Part shown: positions 21,301 through 30,601 of the stretch, piece by piece
How the letters are laid out: each line of letters opens with the position of its first letter
Position numbering within the stretch: position 1 is the stretch's first letter
Assembly (NCBI GenBank): GCA_011033025.1
Contig: WFMF01000170.1
Span: 62,001-126,000 of the forward strand
Origin: Beroe forskalii
Taxonomy: Eukaryota; Ctenophora; Nuda; Beroida; Beroidae
Direction of reading: 5' to 3'
DNA: 64,000 nucleotides
The notes under the pieces: model-generated
What the model saw: the letters and a program-made list of their open reading frames with translations, nothing else
What the model was told of the DNA's origin: nothing
Databases searched by the model: none
Made by a program: the position numbers and the translations under genes

Positions 21301-24300
21301 AAGACCCACTGGATTGAGTGATTTTGGACATAGTGTTATTAGTGGTAAATTCGAAAGAGAATATTTGTGATACTAAGGCCCAAATCAGGATGGTTCTCCA
21401 AAAGGAGGAGATTTTTTTTCATTCTTGACAAATTGCCATAGAAGTTCGAGCGGCTGAGAGCGTACTGTAACTAGTGGCAAATCTCACTTTTCAAAATCCC
21501 ATACCTTAGATAAGGAACAAGATTTTTCATTCCGTAAAGATTTCTGGTAGCTAGGATGCCTCTCTAATGGTTTACTAATTTTCTGAACTTGATATTGCTG
21601 GGTCAATGATTCATTCTCATTTGCCTATTTTAAATTCCTGATCAAGTTCCACTTAGTTTGAGACTCAGTTCCAAGTAAGTTTCACTTAGGTTCCGACTAA
21701 GTTCTGAATAATTATCGATGAAGTTCCGACAAGGTTTCACTTAATCCAGTTGGTCTGGGTTAATGCTGCCCACAAATTGACCCATTCGTTGATTTATCGT
21801 GTCTACTAGAAATATCAGGTGGGAGCTCCGTGTCAAGTGAGTGTGCTAGCTGGATTCACTGCTGTTCAGTGTTGGGGTGTCGATGTTAAGCTTGCTCGAA
21901 CCAGACAGCGTAACGTATTCATGCGAGTTTCTCCTCGAAATGTGATCCAGTGGGGGTAAAGGTTGCAGTTCTATGGTTAGGTACGACTGTTGGTCCCCAT
22001 CGAAGCTTGAACGGGGATAAAAGGTCGCAGCTCTATTGTTATCTACGACTTTTATCCCCCTGCTTCATTCGGAGCACGTTTTCTATTAGGGGATTCCCAG
22101 CCATCTCTAAGCGTATATTGTAACACCCCGTCCCAAAACAGTACAGTGAAAATTGACAATCAGGGTTAAAAGGTCGCATTTCCTCAACTTCAAAGGTGGT
22201 AAAAAGTTATTGAAAAAGTCGGGGGGTAAAAGGTCGCATCACCATAATCATTACCTGAATGACACGCTTTTTTCGTTTTATTTTCCGTTTTGTAAGCTTT
22301 TGTATTTTGTATAAATTGTTCCCATGTCTCTTCTAGTACGCCCCTCATTCCACCCTCACCCCTTCCTCCATCCCTCCCTGACGCAAACCCTGACCCACCT
22401 CCCAGGTGACACAGTAGTTCAAGTGTCTAAGTTGGAAGCGGCAGCAGAACAGAAGTCTGAACAGATAGTCCTGCTGAAGACGGACCTGAGTCAAGTGACC
22501 ACGTCGCTGAAGGAGTTGACCATAAAGCACGTGGAGCTGATTGACGATAACAATGACCTGAGGATGCAGATTCAGACCATGAGGGAGGAGCAGAAGCTGG
22601 CGTCTCATCAGGTGGGTAGCACTGATGTCTGGTTTATGGCCCTCTCCCCAGCTCTCCTCCTCTGAGCTAAAAGCCCCTCAATCACTCCGAATTAAACCCC
22701 TCTCTCCTCTGAACTAAACCCCCCTCTCACCAACTCTCCCCCCCCCCCTCACCAACTCTCCCCCTCTGAACGAACCCCCACTCCCAAACTCTTCCCCTCT
22801 CACCAACTCCTCCCCCTCTGAACTAACACCCCTCTCATCAGCTGGTGCACCTCCAGAAGAAGTATGAGGAGTGTCTGCAAATGTTGGAGGACAGCAAGAA
22901 ACACATATTCCGCATCAGCAGTCCCAGCACCCCCGTCATGCCCACTCCCCAGTCCTACGAGACCCCCTCGCAACCCACTCCCAGCATCATGACGGAGCTG
23001 GAGGATGCCATCATCACTGACTTACAGGTGGGAACGAGTGTGATGTGTTTTTCTGTGGTAAGGACATAGGACCAGATGACAAAACCCCCTCTAATTCCCG
23101 CTGTATTTTGACAGATGAAATGACCCCTCTAACCCCCTCTCTAATCTAAGAGATAACATGAACCGTTGACATGACCCCTCTAACCCCCTCTGTAATCTAA
23201 GAGATAACATGAACCGTTGACATGACTCCCTCTAGCCCTCTTTGTAATCTAAGAGATAAATGACCCCTCTCTAACCCCCTTTGAAGTCTAAGAGATAACA
23301 TGGCCCTTCCAACCCCCTCTGCAATCTAACAGATAACATAACCCCATTTGCTGTTTACAGCACCGCCGTGCTCGGAACGGGATGTCGAAACACAAGTTTG
23401 TGCGGTCTCGAGCCCGACTGTCGCGACACAAGGACAAGCTGGAGACGACTGATGACAGTGACAACAAGGACAGCGGTGTCAGGTCAGGGACTGATACTGA
23501 TTCTGGCGCTGATAATGACAGGTGCGTTCACTGCCCGGACACTCTGTAACAAGCCGTGCTGCTGTTTTTTATAATCATTGCTAGCTACTTACTTCTCATT
23601 CTTACTGGTCTCTGCTGGATTTGATAATTTGAAGTCCTTGTGTGTGAGTACTGAGTTATTGTATCAAAATCTACGACATCCCAATGACATTCTGAGAATC
23701 AGCTGACATCTCCAATCCACAGTCGCGTCAGTAGAGGCACCCTCTTGACACCTCATCACAAGAGGAGACTAAGGCGGGGAACTGCGTCCACAGTCAGTGA
23801 TTCGGAGACCATACAACGGGAATCGGCACAGCAAAGGGACGCACTACACGATCTGATCGCAGATTCTGGGATGAGTTTTGTGAAGGCAATTCTATCTGAA
23901 TCATGGATAATCTTTAATTCATATTTTCAGGTACCCAGTCTCACAGGTTGCTGCTTTTTGCAAGGCAGCACTCACTTCCCCTCCCCCACTCATTCCCCTC
24001 ACTCTCTACGCTCCCCCTCACTCACTCTTCCTCCCCTCCCCCCCGACTCCCTCTGACTCCCCCCTCACCCTCCCTCCCCTCAGATGGCAGGTCCTACCTA
24101 CTCCTCCCTGCAAGGCAGCACTCACTCCCTCAACAGCGACACCAACATCACCAGCGTCAGTGACACCTGGCAGAGCGAACCTGGGCAACCTGCCAACAGA
24201 CACATGTACGGAACCAACAAACTCAAGATGGTCAAACCTCTGGAGGGGAGCATGACTCTGCTGCAGGTCCGTTATCAGACCCATCACTTGGTGGTCTGTG

Positions 24301-26784
24301 GTTTTGTGGGGATAACTTAGTTATAATAAGGTACAGAATTGTGACTATTTCCGGTTTCAATGTACGAGTGAGGGTTAAAGTAAGGTGTAAGTTAGGTTCA
24401 AGGTTGCTATGGAGGTTAGGGTATGGGTAATCTTACTACTTATAATTCTTCCTCATATATAAATTAATAAATATATATCTGTCTGTCCGGTCTTCCTTAT
24501 ATATAGTCACAGAGCTCTCTGACGTGGGCAGAGCCCTGGGCAACCTGCCAACAGACACATGTACGGAACCAACAAATATGACTTCATCACTGATAAGAAC
24601 TACAAACCCATCACTTGGCGTTCTGTGGTGGTATGGTACAGCGAATGTAAAATTACTGGTACGGGCCCATGGTAAGGGTAATAGTATGTTATGGTCAGAA
24701 TTAAGGGTAGGGCTGTGGTAAAGGTTATTAAGGTTATGGGAAGTCATTATAATTCTGTTCATTTTTAAGGAATGGATATTGATTGTTGAAACGATTAACT
24801 GACAAGAGAAACATTTCGATCAGAAAGCTCTCTAAAATCAGGTGTGATGTGATGATCATCGTCAGCACTATGACATTAAAAACCGGATAACTCACTTCTT
24901 TACTAATGTTATGTTTACTGATGCTTGGTATTTCAGTGGAAGCTGTTAGCAATGAAGCAGAACAACAGTTTGCTCACTACAGAGGAAAGACCTGGAGTTC
25001 TGCAGCGGAACTCGGTCTCCAACCTGCCCGACAACGAGGGAATCGCAGCACTCGGTGTGTTTAGCGAGGGGTGTAGAGTTTAGCGAGGGGTTAACGAGGG
25101 GTGTAGAGTTTAGCGAGGGGTCAAAAATAAAGAGGGTAGTTTTAACAGGTTGGGGAGGCGTGATGAGGGTTATAATTTTATGACTTGAGGACACATTTAA
25201 AATGGTTTATACTCTGTTTGTGAAAATTTGAAAAAGTTTAATAACCCCTTCGATTGTTTTATACAATCAAATTTGAGATTAAGAAATAGTTGACAAGTTA
25301 TAACCCTCCTCCCATGATTAGCAGTTAATTCACTATTTTGTTATTAAACTCTGCTGACACTGCTACAGAGCTGTTTTATCCACTATTTCGAAAATCTAAA
25401 GAGGGGTGTAAAATTAACAAGGGGTGGGACACATTTAAAATGGCCTGTACTCTGTTTCCTGAGTGCTGTGAAAATTCCCAAAATTTGAAAACAGGTGCCA
25501 AATATTGCTCAATAATGATTCAACCTTGTTCGGACTAAATATCTGAGAACATTTCTGAGAACTAGGCCTTTGTCACGTGGAATAACTTGACTTGTGGCAT
25601 TGGTGTAGCTTCGTTTCACTCCACTTAACCCACCCTTGGTTCCAGGTGGGTTCGCCATATCCTCCACCCCTCTCTCCTCCCAACCTTCGAGCAGTGAGGT
25701 GGCGGACCCCGCCGCCCAGGACCTCTTCGCCTACCTCAGCACCAAGTACGAGGTTCCCAAGAACACCATCAGCTCAGACTACACCTCAGGCTCCTCTGAA
25801 ACCAGAGCTGGATCCAAGGTAGAGCTGGCTGGGTCCCTGTTTATTGATCCCGACGTTACGTTAATACGTGCGGTTCTTATCCAGCCACATCACTTATATT
25901 TTATATTGGTAAATCCTTTCATTTTGAAAGACCTTTGAAACAGTCTCGGCACTATCCCCATGCTTTCCCCATCGCCCCATGCTTACCCCATCATCCTATG
26001 CTAACCCCATCACCCCATACTAACCCCATCAACCCATGCTTACCCCATCACCCCAACCCACGCTTGCCGGTGCCCTATCACCCCATACTTACCCCATCAC
26101 CCCATGCTTACCCCATCACCCCATGCTTACCCCATCACCCCATGCTTACCCCATCACCCCATGCTTATCCCATCACCCCATGCTTACCCCATCACCCCAT
26201 GCTTACCCCATCACCCCATGCTTACCCCATCACCCCATGCTTGCCCCATCACCCCATGCTAGCCCCATCATCTCATGCTTACCCCATCATCTCATGCTTA
26301 CCCCATCACCCCATACTTGCCTCATCATCTCATGCTTGCCCCATCACCCCATACTTACCCCATCAACCCATACTTGCCTCATCATCTCATGCTTGCCCCA
26401 TCACCCCATACTTGCCCCATCACCCCATGCTTACCCCATCACCCCATGCTTGCCCCAACACCTCATGCTTGCCCCATCACCCCATGCTTACCCCATCACC
26501 CCATGCTTACCCCATCACCCCATACTAACCCCATCAACCCATGCTTTCCCATCACCCCATGCTTACCCCATCACCCCATGCTTGCCCCATCACCCCATGC
26601 TTACCCCATCACCGCATACTTGCCCCATCATCTCATGCTCTGTCAGGTGAAGGTGGAGGCCCTGCCCCGGACGAGGACTATTTCCCCCGACCTGCCTGAC
26701 GAGGAGCGTACTCCTATCGTCATCAAGAAGACTAACTCACCGGCCCCCTCTGCAGGCATCGGCAGACTCTTCGGCTGGTCTTGA
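18141..26784 (+). CDS. TRAK: TRAK/Milton kinesin-dynein mitochondrial adaptor (whole gene, spliced)
   Basis: Twelve or more exons encode about 570 residues, shorter than the roughly 900 usual in vertebrates. Three blocks fix the family. First, LEIAAKIGQSLL in exon 2 is the HAP1-N CC1 box (AAxxGxxLL), known to bind dynein light intermediate chain. Second, the coiled coil carries TETMRLEAKETALIQHCLKQ and KKYEECLQMLEDSKKHI, matching TRAK1 at TETITYEEKEQQL and KYAECMEMLHEAQEELK. Third, KLKMVKPLEGSMTL matches TRAK1 KLQIVKPLEGSATL. SIMTELEDAIITDL aligns with the dynactin-binding Spindly-motif region. In this family the protein links Miro on mitochondria to kinesin-1 and dynein-dynactin in the cytoplasm. 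All readable junctions are phase-consistent; the stretch between exon 2 and 20184 is blurred by repeats and poor consensus. BICD and HAP1 are less likely because of the VKPLEGS block. Confidence 0.93.
18486..18602 (+). CDS. TRAK: TRAK exon 2, HAP1-N/CC1-box
   Basis: The acceptor is AACCCTCCGCAG. It holds 39 codons, phase 0 at both ends, with donor GTAGCG. It encodes the adaptor signature EIAAKIGQSLL followed by coiled coil DLNSAQNNCLEMEHK. Reading through the donor adds VANQQGRCYPFFLISK and a stop, a possible short intron-retained form. Confidence 0.9.
18740..20045 (+). repeat. About 24-copy, roughly 50-bp array, many units with a potential 21-nt heptad microexon
   Basis: Consensus unit: CCCTCCCTCGTCAG, then TTGAACCAGCTGAACCACGAG, then GTGTCGACTAACAC. 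The first part is a pyrimidine tract plus AG acceptor. The second is 21 nt reading LNQLNHE in phase 0, one coiled-coil heptad. The third begins GT. TRAK1 has VSQLRHEL at this point, so the array grew from a genuine TRAK exon and its acceptor. Units between about 19.25 and 19.67 kb are corrupted by a second sequence. Whether one, several or no copies are spliced is unknown. Confidence 0.85.
20116..20184 (+). CDS. TRAK: TRAK exon, 3' part only certain
   Basis: The last 23 codons before donor GTGAGT read RSLLRLNRECHDLKSENSKL and KNC, in register with the TRAK1 coiled coil before TETITYEEKEQQL. The 5' part (20041-20115) reads as a mixture of this exon and the next one, so its acceptor and frame cannot be fixed. 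Phase 0 at the donor fits the next exon. Confidence 0.7.
20191..21000 (+). other. TRAK intron with an unexplained acidic open stretch
   Basis: Mostly AT-rich intron. At 20725-20850 a plus-strand stretch reads RFYADFDSLSDASFDYE, which has coding character and resembles the acidic stretch that follows HEL in TRAK proteins. Its position after rather than before the preceding exon is wrong for that. Given the confused consensus nearby, it could be a displaced or alternative exon, or chance. Confidence 0.3.
21004..21082 (+). CDS. TRAK: TRAK exon, coiled-coil core
   Basis: The acceptor is TGTATCCGCAG. It holds 26 codons plus one base, phase 0 in and phase 1 out, with donor GTAGGT. It encodes QQGIKTETMRLEAKETALIQ and HCLKQL, the most diagnostic coiled-coil block (TRAK1: TETITYEEKEQQLVNDCVKE). 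Confidence 0.92.
21950..22235. repeat. Dispersed GGGTAAAAGGTCGCA motif in a TRAK intron
   Basis: GGGGATAAAAGGTCGCAG or close variants start near 21953, 22013, 22163 and 22224. One copy pairs with an inverted partner CTACGACTTTTATCCCC at about 22042. It looks like remnants of a small foldback repeat. Confidence 0.55.
22406..22611 (+). CDS. TRAK: TRAK exon, long coiled coil
   Basis: The acceptor is CACCTCCCAG. It is phase 1 in, phase 0 out, with donor GTGGGT; the split codon gives Gly. Sixty-eight further codons are an unbroken heptad coiled coil (VSKLEAAAEQKSEQIVLLK to MREEQKLASHQ), aligning with the TRAK segment ISEELAKKTED to ELVQHLGAAK. Confidence 0.92.
22660..22838. repeat. C/T-rich tandem repeat in a TRAK intron
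   Basis: Four to five irregular units containing CTCCCCCTCTGAACTAA and CCCCTCTCACCAACT, running straight into the real acceptor CCCCTCTCATCAG. The unit is effectively a repeated pyrimidine tract. Confidence 0.8.
22842..23027 (+). CDS. TRAK: TRAK exon, end of coiled coil and Spindly-like motif
   Basis: Sixty-two codons, phase 0 both sides, donor GTGGGA. LQKKYEECLQMLEDSKKHI matches TRAK1 LEDKYAECMEMLHEAQEEL. A Pro/Ser/Thr-rich linker follows, then SIMTELEDAIITDLQ, aligning with SLAAEIEGTMRKELQ, the region where TRAKs carry the dynactin pointed-end (Spindly) motif. Confidence 0.93.
23119..23340. repeat. 40-52 bp tandem repeat in a TRAK intron
   Basis: Five units holding AACCCCCTCT, then AATCTAAGAGATAACATG, starting near 23131, 23181, 23234, 23272 and 23311. 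Confidence 0.88.
23361..23521 (+). CDS. TRAK: TRAK exon, basic then acidic segment
   Basis: The acceptor is TGCTGTTTACAG. It holds 53 codons plus two bases, phase 0 in and phase 2 out, with donor GTGCGT. It encodes an Arg/Lys-rich block (HRRARNGMSKHKFVRSRARL) and an Asp/Ser-rich block. It is disordered and weakly conserved between phyla. Confidence 0.85.
23723..23879 (+). CDS. TRAK: TRAK exon, RESAQQRDALHDL segment
   Basis: The acceptor is CAATCCACAG. The split codon gives Ser, then 52 codons follow, phase 0 out at donor GTGAAG. It encodes RVSRGTLLTPHHKRRLRRG and SETIQRESAQQRDALHDLIA. The donor is of medium strength; reading on adds about 20 residues before an in-frame problem, so the 3' end is the less certain side. 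Confidence 0.75.
24084..24266 (+). CDS. TRAK: TRAK exon, conserved VKPLEGS block
   Basis: A very pyrimidine-rich acceptor (CCCTCCCTCCCCTCAG). It holds 61 codons, phase 0 both sides, donor GTCCGT. The Ser/Thr-rich start (SLQGSTHSLNSDTNITSVSD) is followed by NKLKMVKPLEGSMTLLQ, the hallmark of the Milton/TRAK C-terminal domain. A fragment of this exon recurs upstream near 23960 and downstream near 24540. Confidence 0.93.
24510..24585 (+). pseudogene. Partial copy of the preceding TRAK exon
   Basis: CTGGGCAACCTGCCAACAGA and the following CACATGTACGGAACCAACAA recur from the exon at 24084-24266, with a 3-bp loss, then diverge (TATGACTTC in place of CTCAAGATG). No matching acceptor is in frame. It could be a dead duplicate exon or an alternative one. 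Confidence 0.7.
24937..25054 (+). CDS. TRAK: TRAK exon after the VKPLEGS block
   Basis: The acceptor is GGTATTTCAG. Thirty-nine codons plus one base, donor GTGTGT. WKLLAMKQNNSLLTTEERPG, then VLQ, aligns with TRAK1 WQQLAQPHLGGILDPRPGVV. The donor is weak (GTGTGT) but the phase-1 join to the next exon gives ALGGFAISSTP, as expected. Confidence 0.88.
25058..25140. repeat. TAGCGAGGGGTGTAGAGTT short tandem repeat
   Basis: Three to four units of about 17-20 bp directly after the exon donor, in the TRAK intron. Confidence 0.75.
25646..25818 (+). CDS. TRAK: TRAK exon, Ser/Pro-rich
   Basis: The acceptor is CTTGGTTCCAG. It is phase 1 in, phase 0 out, 57 full codons, donor GTAGAG. It encodes GGFAISSTPLSSQPSSSEVA and AQDLFAYLSTKYEVPKNTIS. 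The LFAYLSTKYEVP segment looks helical and may be a conserved short motif; the rest is disordered. Confidence 0.85.
25953..26645. repeat. 19-bp minisatellite, about 35 copies
   Basis: Unit ATGCTTACCCCATCACCCC with scattered variants, filling the last TRAK intron up to 6 bp before the acceptor. Because 19 is not a multiple of three and the unit has no stop, all three plus frames stay open; these frames are artefacts. Confidence 0.95.
26647..26784 (+). CDS. TRAK: TRAK terminal exon
   Basis: The acceptor is CTCATGCTCTGTCAG. Forty-five codons and a TGA. Starts VKVEALPRTRTISPDLPDEE and ends SAGIGRLFGWS. A short Gly/aromatic tail is typical of a protein end rather than a read-through. Confidence 0.85.
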   Translation: MKVEALPRTRTISPDLPDEERTPIVIKKTNSPAPSAGIGRLFGWS

Positions 26785-26997
26785 TAGTAGCTTCCTAGGT
26801 CTACTTCTTCAGGAAGTTTGCGTGTTTGATTAAAATCGACTGGTTCTAGAGTAATGTTGAGATATTTCCGCTTTTATACTATTTTTTGGATTTTTCAAGA
26901 GACGTAATTAAAAGATTTCTTTTTTAGTGAGGACTGAGGAACAGCAGAATTTAAAGTATTGTATAATTCATAATCCCTGCATGTTTGTAGTAATTTA

Positions 26998-27003
26998 AAT
27001 AAA
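26998..27003 (+). terminator. TRAK poly(A) signal
   Basis: AATAAA, 214 bp after the stop codon, in AT-rich sequence. It is the first such signal downstream of the stop. Confidence 0.75.
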
Positions 27004-27009
27004 GGAAAC

Positions 27010-27450
27010 TGATATTCAAACTTTTCTGTTTTTCATAAAAGTCATAAGTCCGCGCCATTCCACCCTTGTGGTTTTCTTGCCCATGTGTGCACACGGATCG
27101 ATTTAATTAGGAATTTTGCCGTTCGTACGTTTCTTTTGATAGAGATTGTGTCGAAAGTAAATTCACAGACAGCAAATTTTGTGTTTTATCGATCTCTAAT
27201 TCAATCGAGCCGGAACGATATTTAATAATGACTGATATTTATTGATGATTATGATCAATCTGATAATTTCCATGAAGAAGTTTGAAGTGTACTGAAAATG
27301 TAATGATACTAATAACATTAACAGTGCAAGCTATTCCTGTGTGATGTACCAATTTGGCAGTAAACATTATAAGTGGATGAAAAATAAAAACAAATGATAC
27401 ATTCAATCGTTGTAAACTATAGTGTCTGATAATTTTGTTTGAACTGAATT
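27010..27450. other. No feature seen
   Basis: AT-rich intergenic sequence between the TRAK 3' end and an inverted-repeat element. Confidence 0.5.
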
Positions 27451-27457
27451 CCCCTAA

Positions 27458-27905
27458 CAAGGGGCGTCGCGTCGGGTATGTCTCCCATATAAACGGCTCT
27501 GAGTGACGTCACAGATCTAAACGTCAATTTTTCATTATCCTAAACCTAACCATAGCCCTAACCAAAACCCTAACCTTAATCCTAACCCTCACAAATCCTG
27601 ACCCTAACCCAAATCCTTAAAGCGCTAGGTGCGCTTAATTATATTTTCTGAGTGACGTCTACTACTACTAGTACTAGAAGGGGGATGGACCTGCGAGGGC
27701 CCAGGCGGCGCCCAGGAGAGGAAGCTGCTGGCCGAGACAAGCGCTTCCGAGCTCCCAGGCGCCCGGATGGAACGAGAGTCCCGTTCCTCCCCGTTGCCAT
27801 CCTGTCGGAACAGAATGGCCGCGTACTGAGTGACGTCACTGACGTCATTGTCATGAAGATTCCCTTTATATGGGAGACCGACCTCGCGTCGTCACGAAAC
27901 GACAA
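27458..27905. mobile_element. Inverted-repeat element with CRE sites and telomere-like tract
   Basis: GTATGTCTCCCATATAAA near the left end matches the inverse of TTTATATGGGAGACCGAC near 27865. TGACGTCA-type sites occur near both arms (about 27503, 27835 and 27840). The arms are about 60-80 bp and diverged. The interior mixes telomere-like repeats with a GC-rich block. No transposase is seen. Confidence 0.6.
27529..27615 (-). repeat. Degenerate telomere-like tract
   Basis: About ten CCTAACC-type units (TTAGGG family on the minus strand), each slightly altered. It sits inside the inverted-repeat element, so it may have been captured rather than marking a chromosome end. Confidence 0.65.
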
Positions 27906-27959
27906 GGCGCCATGTGCTTGTCAGACGTTGTCTGACCCCTTCCCTTCTGACAAATGTGT

Positions 27960-28440
27960 CCCGTAGGGAAGCGCCGCGCGCGTACACACACCTATGCGGG
28001 CTTAGGAAGTGCGCGTAAAACTAGGGATCTGGTTCGCTAAATACGTATATCCTTGTGTTGGGAAGCGTGCGGCTTGCTAAACACGTATATCCCTGTGTGG
28101 CTCGCGCGGCGCGCTTCCCCAGCACAGGGAAGCGCGTTGCTCTAACCAGATCCCTAGTTTTACGCGCGCGCCGCGCCTTGCGACACCCCTGGTTAGGGGA
28201 AGGAAGCGCGCGTACACACACACCTATGCGGGCTGAGGAAGCGCGTGGCGCGTACACACACTATTCAGACTTGCTCTAACCAGATCTCTAGTTTTACGTG
28301 CGCGCGCCGCGCCTTGCTCGCGACACCCCTGTTGCTAAACACGTATATCCCTGTCTGCGTTGCGCGGCGCGCTTCCTCAGAAGCGCCGCGCGCGTACACA
28401 CACCTATGCGGGCTTAGGAAACACCCCTGGTTAGGGGAAT
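27960..28440. repeat. GC-rich mosaic of three repeat blocks in both orientations
   Basis: Block A: CGCGTACACACACCTATGCG. Block B: TAAAACTAGGGATCTGGTT and its inverse (28016 versus about 28142 and 28278). Block C: GCTAAACACGTATATCCCTG. They alternate in several orders. Short frames here are artefacts of the repeats. Confidence 0.8.
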
Positions 28441-28453
28441 TGTCAGACTATTA

Positions 28454-28539
28454 TGGTGGCCGAGGTGGCTCACTTGAGGAAAAATTTTTGAAATCAATTT
28501 TTAAGTCCAAATTGTTTTAAAAGTGAGCCACGTCGGCCA
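28454..28539. mobile_element. Very short palindromic MITE-like repeat
   Basis: TGGCCGAGGTGGCTCACTT and the inverse AAGTGAGCCACGTCGGCCA bracket an AT-rich core. A third half-copy, TGGCCGACGAGGCTCA, follows at 28545. Confidence 0.6.
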
Positions 28540-28559
28540 AACCATGGCCGACGAGGCTC

Positions 28560-30480
28560 ATTTCGGGTACCATGACCAAGTTTTCGCGCATTTGGTGATC
28601 GGTGTGCGCGGCGCGCGCGGCTCAAATTTGAATAATTTTTGCAATTCGAATATTTTGCAATAAAATTTACACGAATGTCTTGAAAAAATATTGTTATTAT
28701 CAAATAATACAATTTTGTGCTATTCTTGTCTTGGTTTTTGTTTCTGAAAAAATCTGATGAAAAAATGAAAAATCATCAGCACAAAATATTTTTTGATGAT
28801 GTGCTGTTGAAATTATGAAAATAAAATATATTTACTATCTGTGTTATGTTGTAGATTCTTCTTTGTAGATTGTTATTGACTACCTTGTTTCTTCAAAGCA
28901 GTACCCTGTAACCTGTTTATTGAGGATTGAGTACTGATTAAGTTTGTTGGTTGATGGCAAATATTGCATTGCCAAATATTGCATTGCCAAATATTGCTTT
29001 ACTCATATTACTATTTATTCATTTCTGATACACTTCTAAAATAATAAGGTTGACGACAAAACTTAATTCCATCAGTTCTAATCTCTATTCTTAGGTCTTG
29101 ATGGGATGCCTCCATCATGGCCTTGGTAGTTTGAAACAGGGCAAAATACTGTAATGATTGGTGAGACAACAAATTGATATGACCATGTTTTTAAAAGCTA
29201 ACTATGTCACACACAGAGTACAGACTAAGAACATGCAAGGTCCAAATAATAAAAAGCTTGCAAAAGGTACCTAACCTATTAACTTAATACCCCCTACCAC
29301 AATGGAGGGTGTTTGTTTTATGAGCTTCAGTGTCATAAGTTGGTCCTTGTACATTATTGGTAATTCTTTATCTTTATTGGGAAACTTTATCTGAATCAAA
29401 TAATCAGACAAGATCAAAGTATCAAGTCAATTAAGACTAGAAATAGAGCCCAATCACACTTTTGGAGGCAAATTTCAAAAATGCAAATGTTTAAATTGAT
29501 TAGATGGACACCTTAATACTCTTCCTTCCACAATTTAGTGTATAGTTTCATAATAAGTTGACACTAAAGCACATTTCGAACTGTTTGAACCATATCTTGA
29601 TTCTAACAGGGTCAGTTTAAACTGTACTCTGTGTGTCGTTTGTGTGCATGGCATTAGTTTGCATGGTTCATAGACATAACGTGACATAATGTGCTTCAAA
29701 CTGCAAAGCTTGACCCATTATAAGCCAGGTCCTATAATATATACTAGTACCACTATACCAGAGTAGTTGCTGGCATGTAGTGGGATAAGCCATGTATAAA
29801 AAAGACACAAACTGTCTTCTCACATGATACCATCTTGATGTTGTGTCAAATACTTAATGCAACCTTGTGGTATGACTTATTCAAGTCCTGAAACTCAACC
29901 TATACAATCAAATTTGAGGCATGGATTGCATGCAGAGCATGTGTTATACTGATGTTTTCGCCTCTGCATCCAGATTTTTTCACCCCTACAACCCTCAATA
30001 CAATCTACAACTTAGTAAGTACAATCGGAATTGATTTGAATATGGAGTTACCTAAATTTTCATTATTATATGCTTTTAACTGTCTCTGTCTGTTGAGACG
30101 CTGAGATAATAGAAGTCAGATCAAATTAACCTGACTGTAATTTCAAATATTTTCAGTGCAACTAAGGACCTGAGTAGTCCATGAGAAATGATGTCATGAC
30201 AAAAGATCGTGATATTAATTGCTATCCTAAATAAAAGCAAAATGTCTCCCACAAGACAAGGTTTGTCCTATGAAATTTCTTTCCTTACATTGATGAACTA
30301 TGAAGTGTCTATTTATTTTTTTGAAGTAACTCATGACATTTAGGTACTCCTGACAATCTAGTTATCTAGGCCAACTGTGTACTGAGCCTCTGTACAACAA
30401 ATGTATGGTGATTTTAGGGCGTGCAAAAGTCTGTTAATCAGTGTGCGTCAAAATACATTTGTATTACTAAGGCTCTAGCT
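28560..30480. other. No gene seen
   Basis: AT-rich intergenic DNA. A 16-bp direct repeat CAAATATTGCATTGC occurs three times at 28960-29000. Confidence 0.5.
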
Positions 30481-30601
30481 AATCGTGACGTGATGCGTCA
30501 CATCATGCATCAATTGTTGTAATTAATCTGTAATAGTGACATGGTGCGTCACGTCACGTTTAGTTGAAACTTTAAAACAAGTGATGCGTCACGTCACGAT
30601 T
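30481..30601. mobile_element. 121-bp palindromic MITE built on a GTGACGT-type core
   Basis: The left end AATCGTGACGTGATGCGTCA and the right end, GTGATGCGTCACGTCACGAT followed by T, are near-perfect inverses over 21 bp. A third GTGCGTCACGTCACG lies inside. Each arm is itself near-palindromic and looks like a CRE-type bZIP site. Confidence 0.7.

Noticed and set aside
18486-23027. BICD, BICD-related or HAP1 assignment
   Set aside because: They share the CC1 box, but the VKPLEGS block and the coiled-coil register fit TRAK/Milton.
25935-26784. Three overlapping long plus-strand frames rich in His, Pro and Leu
   Set aside because: They are produced by the 19-bp minisatellite, open in all three frames; only the last 46 codons belong to a real exon.
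27529-27615. Chromosome-end telomere
   Set aside because: Short, degenerate, internal and enclosed by an inverted-repeat element.
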